Shown here piece after piece: positions 1-11,466 of a stretch of DNA of 64,000 nt (position 1 is the first letter of the stretch; every line of letters starts with the position of its first letter). The translations under genes and the position numbers were made by a program. The notes under the pieces are model-generated. The model had not been told where the DNA came from. It ran no database searches and saw only the letters and a program-made list of their open reading frames with translations. The DNA comes from Vitrella brassicaformis (taxonomy: Eukaryota > Sar > Vitrellaceae). Location of the stretch: the NCBI GenBank assembly GCA_001179505.1, contig CDMY01000243.1, positions 384,066-448,065 of the forward strand, written 5' to 3'.

Positions 1-501
1 AGAGGGATATGTGGACGGATACGGGCGGGTGGGTGGGTATTGGTGTGCTGTTCAGTCACACGGGGGAGAGAGAAAGGGGGGGGGAGGGGACTCTTTGTTG
101 ACATGATCATCATCAGCAGACATACATACATGGGTCCGTCCAATTCACTTGACAAACGCTCTCATCCTCCCTGTCTGCCCCCAGCCCGTTCGGCACGGCA
201 CGGCACGCGTCCACACATCCATACATCCATCCATCCATACGCCACTCCGTCACCAAACTTATTGGTCGAATCGACTTCTGTTCACTGGCCGCAAAAACTC
301 GAAAACTCTGACTGACACCAAGTGTCGCGTCTGCCTGCCTCTAACCTGCCCGTCTGTCTTTGTCGCTGTTCCTCTTTCTCTCTGCTGTCTTTGTCTGTGT
401 CAGTCTCATCAACTGACTGATCGAGTGACTGACGGACGGAAAAAACACCCACCACACATGAATGAATGTCGAACCGCTTGATGGCTGGCTGGCCCGGCGG
501 C
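1..501. other. Intergenic, left edge
   Basis: No gene is supported here. The stretch holds purine-rich DNA, CATC-type short repeats near 215-235 and pyrimidine-rich DNA. Its right part is downstream of the leftward peroxiredoxin gene and probably includes its 3' untranslated region. Confidence 0.6.
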
Positions 502-1334
502 TCAGAGTTTGGACATGACCACATTGGCGAATGCGTCATCGCCCTCTCCGATCCACTCGACCCGCCCGCCGGGGGCGATGATCATGGCGTAGCGCTTCGA
601 ACGGGTCCCCAGGAAATTGCCAGACGCGTCCATCTCCATACCTATCGCCTGGTGGGTGGACCACACACACACACAAGATAATACAGACATACAGACAGAC
701 AGAGTGTTCTCATGTGTGTGTGTGTGTGTGTGTGTGTGTGGTATGGATGCGTGAATATGCATATATACCAACCTTGGTGAACTCGCCGTTGCCATCCGAG
801 ATCATGGTGACGGCCGAGGTGGGCGCGTTGACGGTCTTGGCCCAGGCGTCCAGCACGAATGGATCGTTGACGGCCACACAGCCGACGAAGGGTGCCTTGC
901 CCTTGATGGCCGCCGACTGCTCCACAAAACCAGGCAAATGCTTCTCACTGCAAGTCGGCGTGAAAGCACCTGCAATCATCGCACGATAAAAGGGGGCAGT
1001 GCAGCGTCGCAATGGCATTGATTGAGTGCCTGGCTCGTGTGTCCTACCCACCCGGTACGGCAAAGAGCACTCCGCGCTGGTTGGCGAAGAGATCCAGGAT
1101 GCCTCTCACCTCACCCGCCACTTTCACCGACACGTTCGGCAGAGTGTCGCCTACACGCACTCAAACATAACTGCCATGCAGTGGTGGTCGCTTGCTGGGC
1201 TTCGCTCTTGACCTACCCACGGCAATCATGGTGATGCGGTGCGGCGCCCGGAGGCGGCCGACAGGAGCGCGGGCAACAAAGCCGTTGCAGATGGTGCAGA
1301 TCGAGAGAAGCACGAGCGCTCCGAACGACTTCAT
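502..1334 (-). CDS. Peroxiredoxin-5-type thiol peroxidase, probably plastid-targeted
   Basis: The enzyme reduces hydrogen peroxide and alkyl hydroperoxides through a reactive cysteine. Four exons (1217-1334, 1052-1150, 773-969, 502-648) join in frame to 186 residues. The mature part carries the Prx5 signatures GDTLPN, GVLFAVPG, the peroxidatic-Cys motif PGAFTPTCS and HLPGFVEQ, then VNDPFV, and ends in RSKRY and AFANVVMSKL. The N-terminus has a hydrophobic signal segment (LVLLSICTICNG) followed directly by FVARAP, the Phe-led bipartite leader of complex red plastids, so plastid import is inferred. I start at the Met of MKSFGALVLL; an in-frame Met lies 7 codons upstream (to 1355). The gene is head-to-head with the ferric reductase gene 147 bp away. 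Confidence 0.9.
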
Positions 1335-1395
1335 TTCCAAAAGCCGGCTGCGCAAAATCGGTTCCCCTTCGACGCAGTTTCACGGTTCCCCTAGC

Positions 1396-1403
1396 TGCGA
1401 GCT
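1396..1403 (-). promoter_or_regulatory. AGCTCGCA motif in divergent promoter
   Basis: The minus strand reads AGCTCGCA between the peroxiredoxin and ferric reductase start codons, 61 bp before the former and 78 bp before the latter. The same octamer recurs in five other start-side gaps of this window (8730, 26517, 35545, 43003, 57269). A promoter role is inferred from position only. Confidence 0.4.
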
Positions 1404-1481
1404 AAGTCGAAAGACGCGCTTTTTACCCTCCCCCTCGAGAGGTAGGGCGTCTGTGCGCACGCATCGGAGCCAATAGCGACC

Positions 1482-4400
1482 ATGACGGCGCTTGAATGGT
1501 TGGACGCGCCTCTGAAGCTGGTGTTCGGCGTCCTCGCCACTGTGACGGTGCTCGTCTGGGCCTTCCCTGTGGAAGCCCTGCTGGCTGGCGGCCGCGACGT
1601 GGCCACCAAGCTGTTTGCGATTCTGCCGCCGGTGCTGTACATCATATGGCAGCTGCGCGAGGCACTCAAGCATAGGGCCATCAACGATGACAAGTTCAGG
1701 CAGCGGCGGCAGGCCAAGCCGCTCAGTAGATGGATGGCCGGATTCTGCAAGAAACGGTACCAACTGCACGCACCACACGCATCATGCCCATCGGCGCGGG
1801 CTTTGCATGCACCGTATGTGCGTCTGTGTGTGCGCAGGTATCCTGTTCCGATGAACGGCCGTGCCCTGACGCCGGCTGAGATCTGCCTGTGGGCCTCAGC
1901 CATCTTCATCAACGCCCACCTGCTGCTGGTCCCACTGCTGATTGTCTACGGCACCAAACTGGACATCGGCAGGACGCCCCGGGACTTCTTTGCCCTTCTA
2001 TGTACCACCATGGGTTTTGCGTGCATGGTAGGTACACAGATGCCCTTCTGCTTTGCCCTTCGTCAATTTTGCTCTTCGTCGATTTTGGCCTTGGTCAGGT
2101 TGATTTTGGCCTGTTGATGCTGCCCGCGTGCCGCGATGGCTTCTTCCTGAGGCTGCTTGGAATCCCGTACGAGAAAGGTGAGTGAGTCGGTGTCCGGGTA
2201 GCTCAGCTCTCGTGCAGGCATTGGCACTCTTAAGAGGACTCTGACCCTTGTGCTGGTCTGTCTGTGGGGTATCTATCAGGCTTGCGTTTCCACAAGGCGC
2301 TGGGGTGGGTGGGCATTTGGTTCGCTTCTCTACATGGTGGGCAGGGCAGGGCAGCAGCCAGGCAGACAAACAAAGAGAGAAGACAGATCGAATCGCCAGT
2401 GGTTGGTCTGCGGCTGTGTCAGGGTTCGGCTACTGGGCCGTCTGGCTGTTTGGGTACTCACCGGGAGGCTGGAAGTTTATGGAAGAACAGGTGAGTGAGC
2501 TGAGCTGGAGGATGCACGCAAGACAGCAGACGAGGAAGCCGATTGACGCTTGGGTGTCTATGTGGCTGCAGTTCCCCATCCACCGTCATCACTTCCCGAT
2601 CCCCAGTCACATCTACGGCCACCATGGGCGCCCCAGCCCACACCCGGACGGCCCTCCACTGCCCGCCTGGATCAACATGCAAGGCGTCTACAACTTCTGT
2701 GGTCTTCTCTCACTCCTATGCATGCTCGGCATCGGTAAGGATGAAAGCAAATCGGGATATATGGCATGGATGGGCTGAGTCGTGGTCGGGTGATTGATTG
2801 GTGCGTGTTGTGTGTGTGCGTCTGTCTGTCTGTCTGTCTGTCAGCGTTCACGTCTCTGGAGGTTGTCCGTCGTCACCGGTGGGGTGTGTTCAAGAACACG
2901 CACTACCTCTTCCTGCCGGCACTCCTACTGGGCGTCTGCCACATGCCGGTGGGTGGGTCGGTGGGCGCACAGACCCACACACAGCCACCACCCACACAAT
3001 GCACCTTCGGCCATGCGTGATGTGTGGTGTCGCGTCAGGTTCAAATGTGGATTTGGCTGCCGGGACTTGTCGTCTACGCCGCTGAGAGAACCGCATCATG
3101 GTATGTATGGTGCCAGCCTGCTTGTTCTTGTCTGTCTGTTGTGCTGCACCTCTTCACCATCAATGTGTGTATGCAGGCTTCGAGGCCACACTGACATCGT
3201 CAAGGTGCGCATCTCAGCGCCTGTGGCGGCCGATACCAATGCCGCGTCAGGCACAGCCAAAGATGGATCCACAGGTACGGCACCACAAACTCGCCTCGGC
3301 ACCACACCTGGCTGCGTGGCTGTCTGTCCCTCCCTCAGTGGTGCGTGTGGACGTGCCGGTCGGCCAGCTGAGTCCCCACACGTCATCCGGGAGCCACTGG
3401 GTGTACATCAACTTTCCTGAAATGGGCGCCCTCGAGTGGCACCCCTTCAGCATCGCCTCTTCCCCCGCCCAGGCCAGCGGCCAGGGCTACCTCACACTCT
3501 ACATCCGCGAGCTGGGCGACTGGTCGTCCAACCTGGGCAAGTACCTCGCAGAGAAGAAACAAAAGGCCATCGAAGACGGAACCGATGTGAGCAAAATGCA
3601 CGCCCCTAGTTGTGTCAGTACTGTGTTTGATTGATGGGCGGGGCGGATCGCTGCGTCGATCAGGTGTTGGTGCCTGCCCGTGTGGACGGTGTGTACGGCC
3701 TGATCAGCGAGGATTTGTGGAAGTACCCCTCCCTGGTGCTGGTGGCGGGCGGCCTCGGCGTGACTCCCATGATCAGCCGACTCACAGAGATCGTCGCCCA
3801 GTGGAAGAAGGCCCAGCGGCCGACCAAGGGCGACGAGGAGAGCGTGACGCCGTCCGAGCACGACCAGCTGCCGAGCGAGCTGCAGTCGCTGCAGCGCATC
3901 AGGTTCGTGTGGGCCGTGCGGCAGCTGACCGACGTAGAAGTCTTCCGGGTGAGAGCGGGGGAAAGAAACCACACCTTTGGGGGGATGGTATGGTCATCTC
4001 TGTCTGTTATGTACTCTGTGTGTGTGTAGCGTGTGCTTGAGGAGGCCATGGAGGTGCTGCCTTCAGGGCTGTTTGACCTCCAGATCTACTGGACACGGCC
4101 CAAGGAAAACGCACCCCCACCCTCACACATTCCCGATGGTACGTACGCAGCATCGCAACACCCACATATACAATGCATTGCACACACCACTCCCCCCGGT
4201 ATCTCTCTGTGTGTTCCAGACAAGACGGAGTCCAAGTTGGGCGAGACGCTCGCATCTGAGAGTGCCAAGTGCTCTTCCTACAACCCCACATCCATCAAAG
4301 CCATCGCGGCCAATCAGCTCACCCGTGGTTTCTGCGCCACATTGGTGGCGGTGCTGACTGCGGTGCTGGGCCTGATAGCGGCAGTAGGGAGCGACAAGCT

Positions 4401-5257
4401 GGACCACTATGTGTGTGCCGCCCGGTGGCGACTCATGGAGGAGGGCATGGGCCCGTGGCTCAACGACGTCGACAACAAGTGAGCCAGCAATAGGCCACAG
4501 GAGGGAGGGGGCGTGAGCGATGTCTCTCCCTCTGTCTCTCCATGTGTCTGTCTTGTGTGTGTGTGTGTGTGTGTGTGCGTGTGCAGCTGCCGCTGGTATC
4601 CCTATGTGATTCAGTTTGTGCTGGTTTTGGTGGCCGGTGTGGTGTCCACTCTCATCACATTCGGGCTGGCATTCATATGGAACATCCCAAAGGTAGGCCG
4701 GCCGGCATGGCGTGCACCGCAGTCAGGTGCCCATCCTCCCCTGTCCTGTCTGTCTGTCTGTGTCTCAGCGTCGTCGCGCTGGCAATTGGGTCACACTGAC
4801 CGAGACAGACCCATCCCCCCCCTCGGTAGGAGCAGCAGCGGCACAGCAGCAGCAGCAGCAGCCTCAGGCCAGCAGCAACCTCAGCGACCGGTCGGCCCAC
4901 GGTGCAGCGAGCAGCACACGGAGCGGCGCCACCCCCACTCCCACCCGCATCGAGGACTGCATCCACAAGGGCCGCCCGCCCCTCCCTGACATACTCGCCG
5001 CAACGGTCACCGAGCAGATGGCCCGCGACGTGCAAAACACCGGCTCGCTCAAGAAGGTGAGGACAGACACAAACACGGCGACATAGCCAGCCAGCCAGGG
5101 ATTCATGTGTGCGCACTATCGGTATGATGTGTGTGTGCAGGTCAAGTGTCTGGTGTGCGGTCCGATGTCGTTGGTGGAGGGCGTCAAGGACGCTTGTGCC
5201 GCCACAGAGACCTTCAGGCAGTTGATCACCTACGAGAACGAAGAGTTCGAGCTGTGA
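1482..5257 (+). CDS. Ferric reductase/NADPH oxidase-family membrane oxidoreductase (FRO-like)
   Basis: Such enzymes move electrons from NADPH through FAD and two haems across a membrane, to ferric chelates or oxygen. About 15 exons. Exon 1 (1482-1756) has two membrane segments. The first haem-ligand pair is in HKALGWVGIWFASLH (near 2290-2330; H-x13-H) and the second in THYLFLPALLLGVCH (near 2905-2943; H-x12-H). The FAD motif HPFSIASSP is near 3440, the NADP motif AGGLGVTPM near 3755, and the C-terminal CGPMSL near 5158. Two extra membrane segments (about 4325-4385 and 4595-4690) interrupt the NADP-binding half, as in plant FRO-type reductases and unlike classical NOX. No EF-hand is visible. 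The last residues are EEFEL. Whether it reduces iron or makes superoxide cannot be decided from sequence. Confidence 0.85.
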
Positions 5258-6797
5258 TGACTTTTTGGTGTCTCACACGGCAGCGAGAACGCCACACCTA
5301 CAGTGCAGCATCACCTCACACACCACCGCACCCACCGGGTGTGTATGTATGGCAATGTGCCAGTTTTGCATTTTTGAGCCTGTCGGCCGCTGCATAGCAC
5401 GGGGGCGGTGCTGTGACAGCGAGTCGCTGTGTGCGTGTGTGTGCGCGTGTATGTGTGTGTGTGTGACCGGCTAGACTGGTTTGTTTCCCTGTGTGGTATT
5501 TGTTGTTGCGGTCGATGGTGGGTCACCCTACCTACCTTAACGCTGCTGACGGTGCGGAGGGGGCGACGGACGGCTGGTGTTTTGTACGTGGTATTCATCG
5601 AACACTGTGTGCGTGTCAGTGTGCTGAGCGGCGCATGCTGGGGCGAGTGCTGGCCAGCTGGTTCGTCCTCCTCCTCGTTATCGGCATTTGACCACTGCAT
5701 GGAGAACGAGGTGGTGGGCAGATCCAGCAAACACCCCCAAAATGCTATGTGTGCTGGAGAGAGAGAGAGAGATATAGCCGCTCGGTCTAGTGCCTCCACT
5801 TGGTGGCTGACGGCTCACAGGGTGGGAGAAGTTGTGTTGGGGTATGGCAATACTACGTGCGCGTGTGTGTCCATCCCATGGCGGTGCGTGCGAAGCACCA
5901 GTGCCCGCCCTCTTGATGTGTATTCCGTCTTCCACACACGGACGGACGGTTTGCAGTGGCGGCGGGGCGGTGTGTGGTTCATGGCTGTGTGTGGACAGTG
6001 ACAATTGAGTGAGGCCGAGGACAGCTGAGCTGAAAGCATTGAATTGTGGACCGGGCAAAACGTCGCATACAGCGTGACGAGCATCTGATTTGACGGCAGC
6101 GTATGCTCGTGTCTGTTATGCATGTGTCCATCCCTCCCACCCTCTGCCCTCCCTCCCCCTCTCTAATGCATCCACACACGCAATCATCCTCTTCCGCACG
6201 TCCATCCATGCTGTGCTGTGCTGTGCTGTGCTATGCACCCCCGTGTGTATTCCCGTATGTATGCATTGTGTAGGTATGTCTCCACGGTCTCACGACACAG
6301 TCGCTCACGGCCGCACCAGATGGACTCAGATAGAGACAGACAGACAGACATGCACACCTACAGTGAGGGCTCCCCGCACCTCCCTGTGCTGCGCACACAC
6401 CCAGAGAGACCATCCAGCCATCCAGCCATCCGTGAGGGCATCAAAGGTCGTGCATACACACATGTATAATAAAGGAGCCGTGCAGCCGTGAAGCCAGCCA
6501 CAGACAGATAGAGGCACACTACAATGAACGCAGCGTGTCGTATATATGCTGATCTGACGAGATGAGCCCCACCACAAAATTATCTCTATCAAAGAAGGCA
6601 GGAACGGCCTGGCCTGCACTGCACCATGAACCAATGCACACGTACACACGTACGTACATGCCAGACAGCCAGACAGCCAGATAGACGTAGACGTCCACAC
6701 ACGTACGCACACGCACTCGCACACACATGCTTCCATCTCTTAAGACCTTCATCAAAGAACACTACACACACCAGACAAACACCACCCATTCCCCCCC
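5258..6797. other. Convergent intergenic region, repeat-rich
   Basis: This lies between the 3' ends of the ferric reductase and CCCH genes. It has GT-rich runs near 5428-5465, a GA run near 5758-5770, a GCTGT repeat near 6210-6232 and CA-rich DNA near 6630-6730. Open frames here are low-complexity translations of these repeats. I see no supported gene; UTRs of both neighbours are likely. Confidence 0.6.
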
Positions 6798-8586
6798 CTA
6801 TCTCTCCAGCCAGCCGCCCCCATGGTAGTCATGATGCCACTCCCCATGCTGTGTGTGCCTTACACCCTCCTGCTGCTGCTGCTTCTGTTGCTGCAGTAGG
6901 TCAGCGAACTGTGGGACGACGAGCGGCAGCGGGGCGGAAATGGCTGATGGCGGATATGGCGGAGGCGGAGGTGGCACCGCCCGCAGCGGGCCGGGCCAGC
7001 TTGCGTGTCGATCGGTGAGGGCCTGCTGCTCGTGTGGGGGACGGATGACTGCTATGGCGCGGCCGTCCTGTGTGGGCAGCGAAGAGGGGCGGAACGGAGG
7101 GAACCGACGATAGAAGGATGAATAACCTGATGGCAACACAGGCAGACAGACAGGAGTGAGTGGGTGGGGCATGGCATGCATATACATGCGGTTGGGTGGC
7201 TGGTTCACTGTACTTACCGGTGTGCATACGGGGTCGGCCCATATGTGTATGTGGTCTGTAGATGCGTTTTTTGGGCCGCGGCAGACACAGGTGGCAGTGG
7301 TCGCAGTTGCGGCCCTTCCAGCACCCGCCCTTGGTGGAGAACCAATAACACCTGACACCCATACACACACACACACGCACGCAGACAGACAGACAGACAG
7401 ACAGAAGATACGCATGAGAAGGCAGAAGTCCGTGTTATTCTATCTATTGTCGCACACACCGTTTGTTGGGGCACTGCCTATCTCCGTCGACATGGTGCAT
7501 CGACCCGATGTTGAGCACCGTCCCCCCCAACCGCAGCACACTCATGGGGGGGCAGCTCTCGGACCGCTTCCCACTACCCTCTCTCCCCACCCTAACTCCC
7601 TTCTGCTCATCCTCATGGACGTACCGGTGCAGACACGCCTGCAGGGTATCCTCAGACGACGCAGGCACCTCACCCTCACCCTCTCCCTCCCCTTGCACGC
7701 AAGCGTCCCACCGAAGATCGGCACGTGAGGTGTCTGAAGTGGAGAAATGGATGAATCCGCGCCGCACGGGTATGCGTGCCGGGTAGATGTTCTGTGACGC
7801 CACCGAGGGCGACTGGGGGCTGTCGCCAGCGGTGTGGGGCGAGAGGGGGGAGGCCGAGGGGGACGGCGGGGACGGGGGAAGCTCCTCCATCCAGTCGCCC
7901 TGACTTGGAGAAGAGGGCAGGACCACCGACGGCACGCTCCCGTCGCCAGCCGAGAGGCCCACTGCAGCAGAGGCCATCTGTGCCGTCAGCCCCTGGTGCT
8001 GTTGCTGTGCCGACTGGGGCCTGTGGAACTGCCCGTGGCTCCACACCGACACGCCATCGCCCCCCGAGGAAAGCGTCGGAGCACACACCACCACAGGCGA
8101 CCAGCCGCCCCGCTGCGCCGTCCCTACTCCCAACACCTTGGCGCGCACCGGCGAATGCGGGGAATCTACGCTGATCGACGCCAGCAGGGGGGCCTCGTGG
8201 ATGAGGGTAGATGTGGTGCTCTTGCTGTGGCATGACGCGGGGCTGTCGCCGCCCTCAGTGGAGGGCATCATGCCCACGAGTGCGTGTGGTGCCGTCATGG
8301 GGGGCCGCTGGACATCGGTGATGACTGCCGGGAGGGTGTAGAGAGGTAGTGCATCTGGGCTGGTGAGGCTCATGGGCGCATTCGATGGCGATGAGTCGTC
8401 CCTGCTCGAGGGCGATCGACCGGACACGTCTTGAGTCATCGGATCTGCACAAGGCAAACACACAAACAACAGGGGAGAGGAATAGTCCAAGATGCTCTCC
8501 CCAGATGAATTGCAAAAGGGTTGCCTACCTGCAGCTGCCGTAGATGTGAGCTCTTGTCTATCACGAACGCGAAGGTTCAAGACCAT
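6798..8586 (-). CDS. CCCH zinc-finger protein
   Basis: Four exons (8529-8586, 7460-8444, 7218-7351, 6798-7126) join exactly in frame to 501 residues. Most of exon 2 is Ser/Pro-rich disordered sequence. The end of exon 2 and start of exon 3 form a single CCCH finger, CYWFSTKGGCWKGRNCDHCH (C-x8-C-x5-C-x3-H), preceded by NIGSMHHVDGDRQC and followed by LCLPRPKKR. This context resembles a CCCH family I recall as common in dinoflagellates and other alveolates, with RNA binding likely. The C-terminal exon is Pro- and Gln-rich and ends in GGGWLER. The intron before the finger splits an Arg codon just ahead of the first Cys. Targets are unknown. Confidence 0.8.
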
Positions 8587-8949
8587 TCATCAGCTATGCT
8601 TCTCAGGTGACGCCGCCCGGGTCGTGTTGGCGATGCCGTGCAGAGCTTTGCTGACAGCATATTGGCGGCGTTGAGAGGTGAGTGACCATTCTCAACAACT
8701 CGCGCTCGCAAAGGAGCCACGCAAAGGAGTGCGAGCTACAAATGGAGAGGAGAGAGGGGCGTCTCCCCAGGGGATCGCCTTTACCGTAAAACATTCTGGA
8801 GCTGGAGCGTCTGGTGACCTCGCGTGTGCAGATCCTCCTCTCCCCACGTGAGCCACCCCCCATCCCTGGTCTTAGTGGATAGGGAGGAGAGCTCCCTCAT
8901 CTTGGTGTCTTCTGGTGCTGTGTTCATCAGCGCACCAGCCTGCATCGTG
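8587..8949. other. Divergent promoter region, CCCH gene/SnoaL-like gene
   Basis: The 363 bp between two head-to-head genes have no convincing coding sequence. GCTCGCAAA occurs at 8704-8712 on the plus strand and the opposite orientation at 8730-8737. No TATA box is obvious. Confidence 0.5.
8730..8737 (-). promoter_or_regulatory. AGCTCGCA motif in divergent promoter
   Basis: The minus strand reads AGCTCGCA here. A second, one-base-shorter match (GCTCGCA) lies 20 bp to the left on the other strand, giving an inverted pair in this gap. Confidence 0.4.
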
Positions 8950-10676
8950 ATGGCCCTCGCCTACACTGCGAGGCCTGAAGGCCTTCGTGCTGTCAGCAAA
9001 AAAGAGCAATGTGGCGGCAAGGACCGTGGCGTAGTGACTGAGGCAGAGCCCAGTACGATACCGCTCGTGTCGGCTTACTCTCCCGCGGACATCGACGCCG
9101 TCATCCATCAGACGGGCAAGCAGCGGCATTCCATGGAGGGCTTCGATGACAAGTGAGTGAGTCTGAAGCACACAACAAACGAACCGACAAACAAAGGCAG
9201 GTCCACCACACTCACTTTGGTGATGGCATGGCATGATGTGTGCTGTGCAGGTATGTGGATATTGTGAATTACATTTTGAACATCACCCACGAGATTTGGG
9301 AGAGGAAGGACCTCAGCCTCATCTACGACACCTACTCGGACAGCTGTGACGTGTACAGCCTCTCCGGCGTCACGGTGGGCGTCGAGCCGGTGGTGCGGGG
9401 CACCATCCGCATGTTGGCGGCCTGGCCCGACCGCACCATGTACCCCGCCAACGTCATCTGGAGCGGTAGCGATGCCTGTGAGGACGGCTTCTACTCGTCC
9501 CACAAGATCATCTCACATATGACACACGGTCAGGCGCGGGCTCAGGGAGGGAGGGAGGGAGCCTTTGTAGTGGGAAGACGTACATGTGTTGTGTTGTGCT
9601 GTGTTGTGTCTGCTCAGATGGCGACGATAAGTTGTTTGGCGCGGCCACCGGCCGTCAGGTGCGTGTGACGACCATTGCCGACTGCTGCATCAGACACAAC
9701 AAAATATACCTCGAGTGGTAAGGCCGGCAGGGAAAGATCCCCACCCCACCGTGTGTCAAGGCGGTTGCCTTGCCTTATTCCATTGGCCTCTGCTGCCTGG
9801 GTGCCCCTCCCTCCCCCTCAGGTTGGCCCGTGACAATTCGGCCATATTGGTGCAGCTGGGCAAGGACGTCCACGAGACCGCTCGTCAGCTGGCTGCCGCC
9901 CCCTACCCGCCGCCCCTGGCCTCATACATCCGATCAGAGATCGACAAGGCCGCCACAGCCACCGAGGCGACGGGCAATGAGCAGTCCGCCTTCCCCCCTC
10001 CCCCGCCCTTCCATCCCCCTCCCGTGCGTGCCGTGTCGGTGGGCGGTGAGGTCGACTGGTACGTCAGTCTCCTCACACTCGCCTGGCACTCCAAGGACAC
10101 CGGCATGCTCGCCCCCCTCTACCACACCCACTCCTGCATGGCCATCCCGCGCGGCAAGGTGCTGACCGGCGTCAAGGACATCCAGGCGTTCTTCGCCGCC
10201 ATGTGGAGCGTGTTCCCCGACGCCAGCATGCGCGTGGACCACGTGTCGAGCGTGCCGTACATGCCACCCTCATCGGACAAGCAGTCCACTTGCGAGGGGT
10301 CTGCCGGATCTGGCAGCGAGGCGTCGAGCCCTTCCTCCGCCAGGGAGGGGAAGGGATGGGAGGCGCGGAGGAAGGGGAGCTGGAGATCGTCACGCTCGAG
10401 TCGACCACTAGTGTGAGCACTGACTATGTCCGTAGCAGTGGGGGGGCGGGGGGAGGGGTAGATGTGGCTGTGCGGTGGGGAGTGGTGGGCACACACAGTG
10501 GGATGGTATCGCCTGGCAGCCCCCTGCAGTGGGAGGGGGTCACACCCACACACAAGGAGGTGTTTGTGCTGGGCATCACACATGCCCGGATTGTGGGGTC
10601 TCGTGTGGTGGAGGAGTGGGTGGTGTTTGATGAGCTGGCTGTGCTCCGCCAAATGTACAGCCCTGTCGATGCATGA
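8950..10676 (+). CDS. Tandem SnoaL/NTF2-like domain protein (bacterial-type ester cyclase family)
   Basis: Five exons (8950-9152, 9251-9528, 9618-9717, 9822-10242, 10344-10676) give 444 residues. Domain 1 (about residues 60-210) has the family pattern VVRGTIRMLAAWPDR, VIWSGSD, DGFYSSHKI, ATGRQVRVTTIADC and EWLARDNSA. Domain 2 (from about 260) has PRGKVLTGVKDIQAFF, VAVRWGVVGTHSG and VVEEWVVFDELAVLRQM. Such NTF2-fold proteins are typical of bacteria and bind or cyclise small hydrophobic molecules; the substrate here is unknown. The final intron (10243-10343) is my inference: a phase-0 GT-AG intron with a pyrimidine-rich acceptor that restores the frame across a Ser/Gly-rich linker. Without it the two halves lie in different frames. 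The start is the first in-frame ATG. Confidence 0.75.
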
Positions 10677-11466
10677 TTCTACAGCCCTGTCGATGCGATG
10701 CATGGCGCATGTGGTGCATCTGCAGATCCATACATACATAATCCCATGCCGTGTTCATGGCCACCGGGTGTGCTGTATAGCCGCCCTGCCTGCCTGCCTG
10801 GCTGTCTGCCTGCCCTCCGTGCGTCGTTTTTGAAGCATGTCTGGAGGGCTGTCCGTGTGTGTGAGAGAATACGCAATGTGCTTTTAGTCCGACAAGCACA
10901 CTGACTACTGATGACTGATCTGTGTATGTCGCTCGCTGTGTGACGGCATACGTGTAAGCTCTATGACTGGATTGGATTGCACAATTCGCCCACGCGGGCG
11001 CGAACCATCACAACCATCCATGCTGCGTACACATGACACGTACGAGTGTGTGTACATTACTTACCCTTTTTGAGCAGTTTTGTGCGTGTGATGGATGTTC
11101 ATGGCGTGAATGTGTTGTGTTGTTTGTCATTGGCAGTGCAGTCATGTAGCAGTGCAGTGGACGGACAGGACAGGGATGCAGGGCGGGGGGGCAGGTGCAC
11201 ACAGGAGGACACGCACGAGCGGGTTCAGCGTTTTGCCTGTTGCTTGCTCTGACGTTCGCTTTGGCTTCATCCATGTAATCGAATCTTTTCCCTGCCGTGC
11301 TTTGGAAGTGATGTATGTGTGCTCGTGGATTGATGCACTGGATGCGGAGACCAGTTGAACGCAATGAACCCCTCTCTCGACGCGAGCTCGGCATGCATGC
11401 AGCCCCCCTCCGCCCCCAAGCCGAACGATGGAGAGATCTGAGCCTAGTGGCCTATAGCGGGGAAGG
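10677..11466. other. Intergenic region before the ankyrin gene
   Basis: This 790 bp between two rightward genes contains GCCT/GTCT short repeats near 10788-10812 and low-complexity DNA. CGCGAGCT at 11381-11388, a 7/8 match to the octamer in other promoters, lies 79 bp before the ankyrin ATG. No gene is supported. Confidence 0.5.

Noticed and set aside
5429-6001. Long rightward open frame
   Set aside because: Its translation is mostly Val/Cys/Arg from TG repeats, with no domain; typical of repeat DNA in this window.
7360-7405. CRISPR-like or satellite array from GACA/CACA repeats
   Set aside because: Simple microsatellite inside an intron; no unique spacers.
10243-10420. Frameshift or pseudogene in the SnoaL-like gene
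   Set aside because: A phase-0 GT-AG intron 10243-10343 with a pyrimidine-rich acceptor restores the frame and gives an exact 444-codon total.
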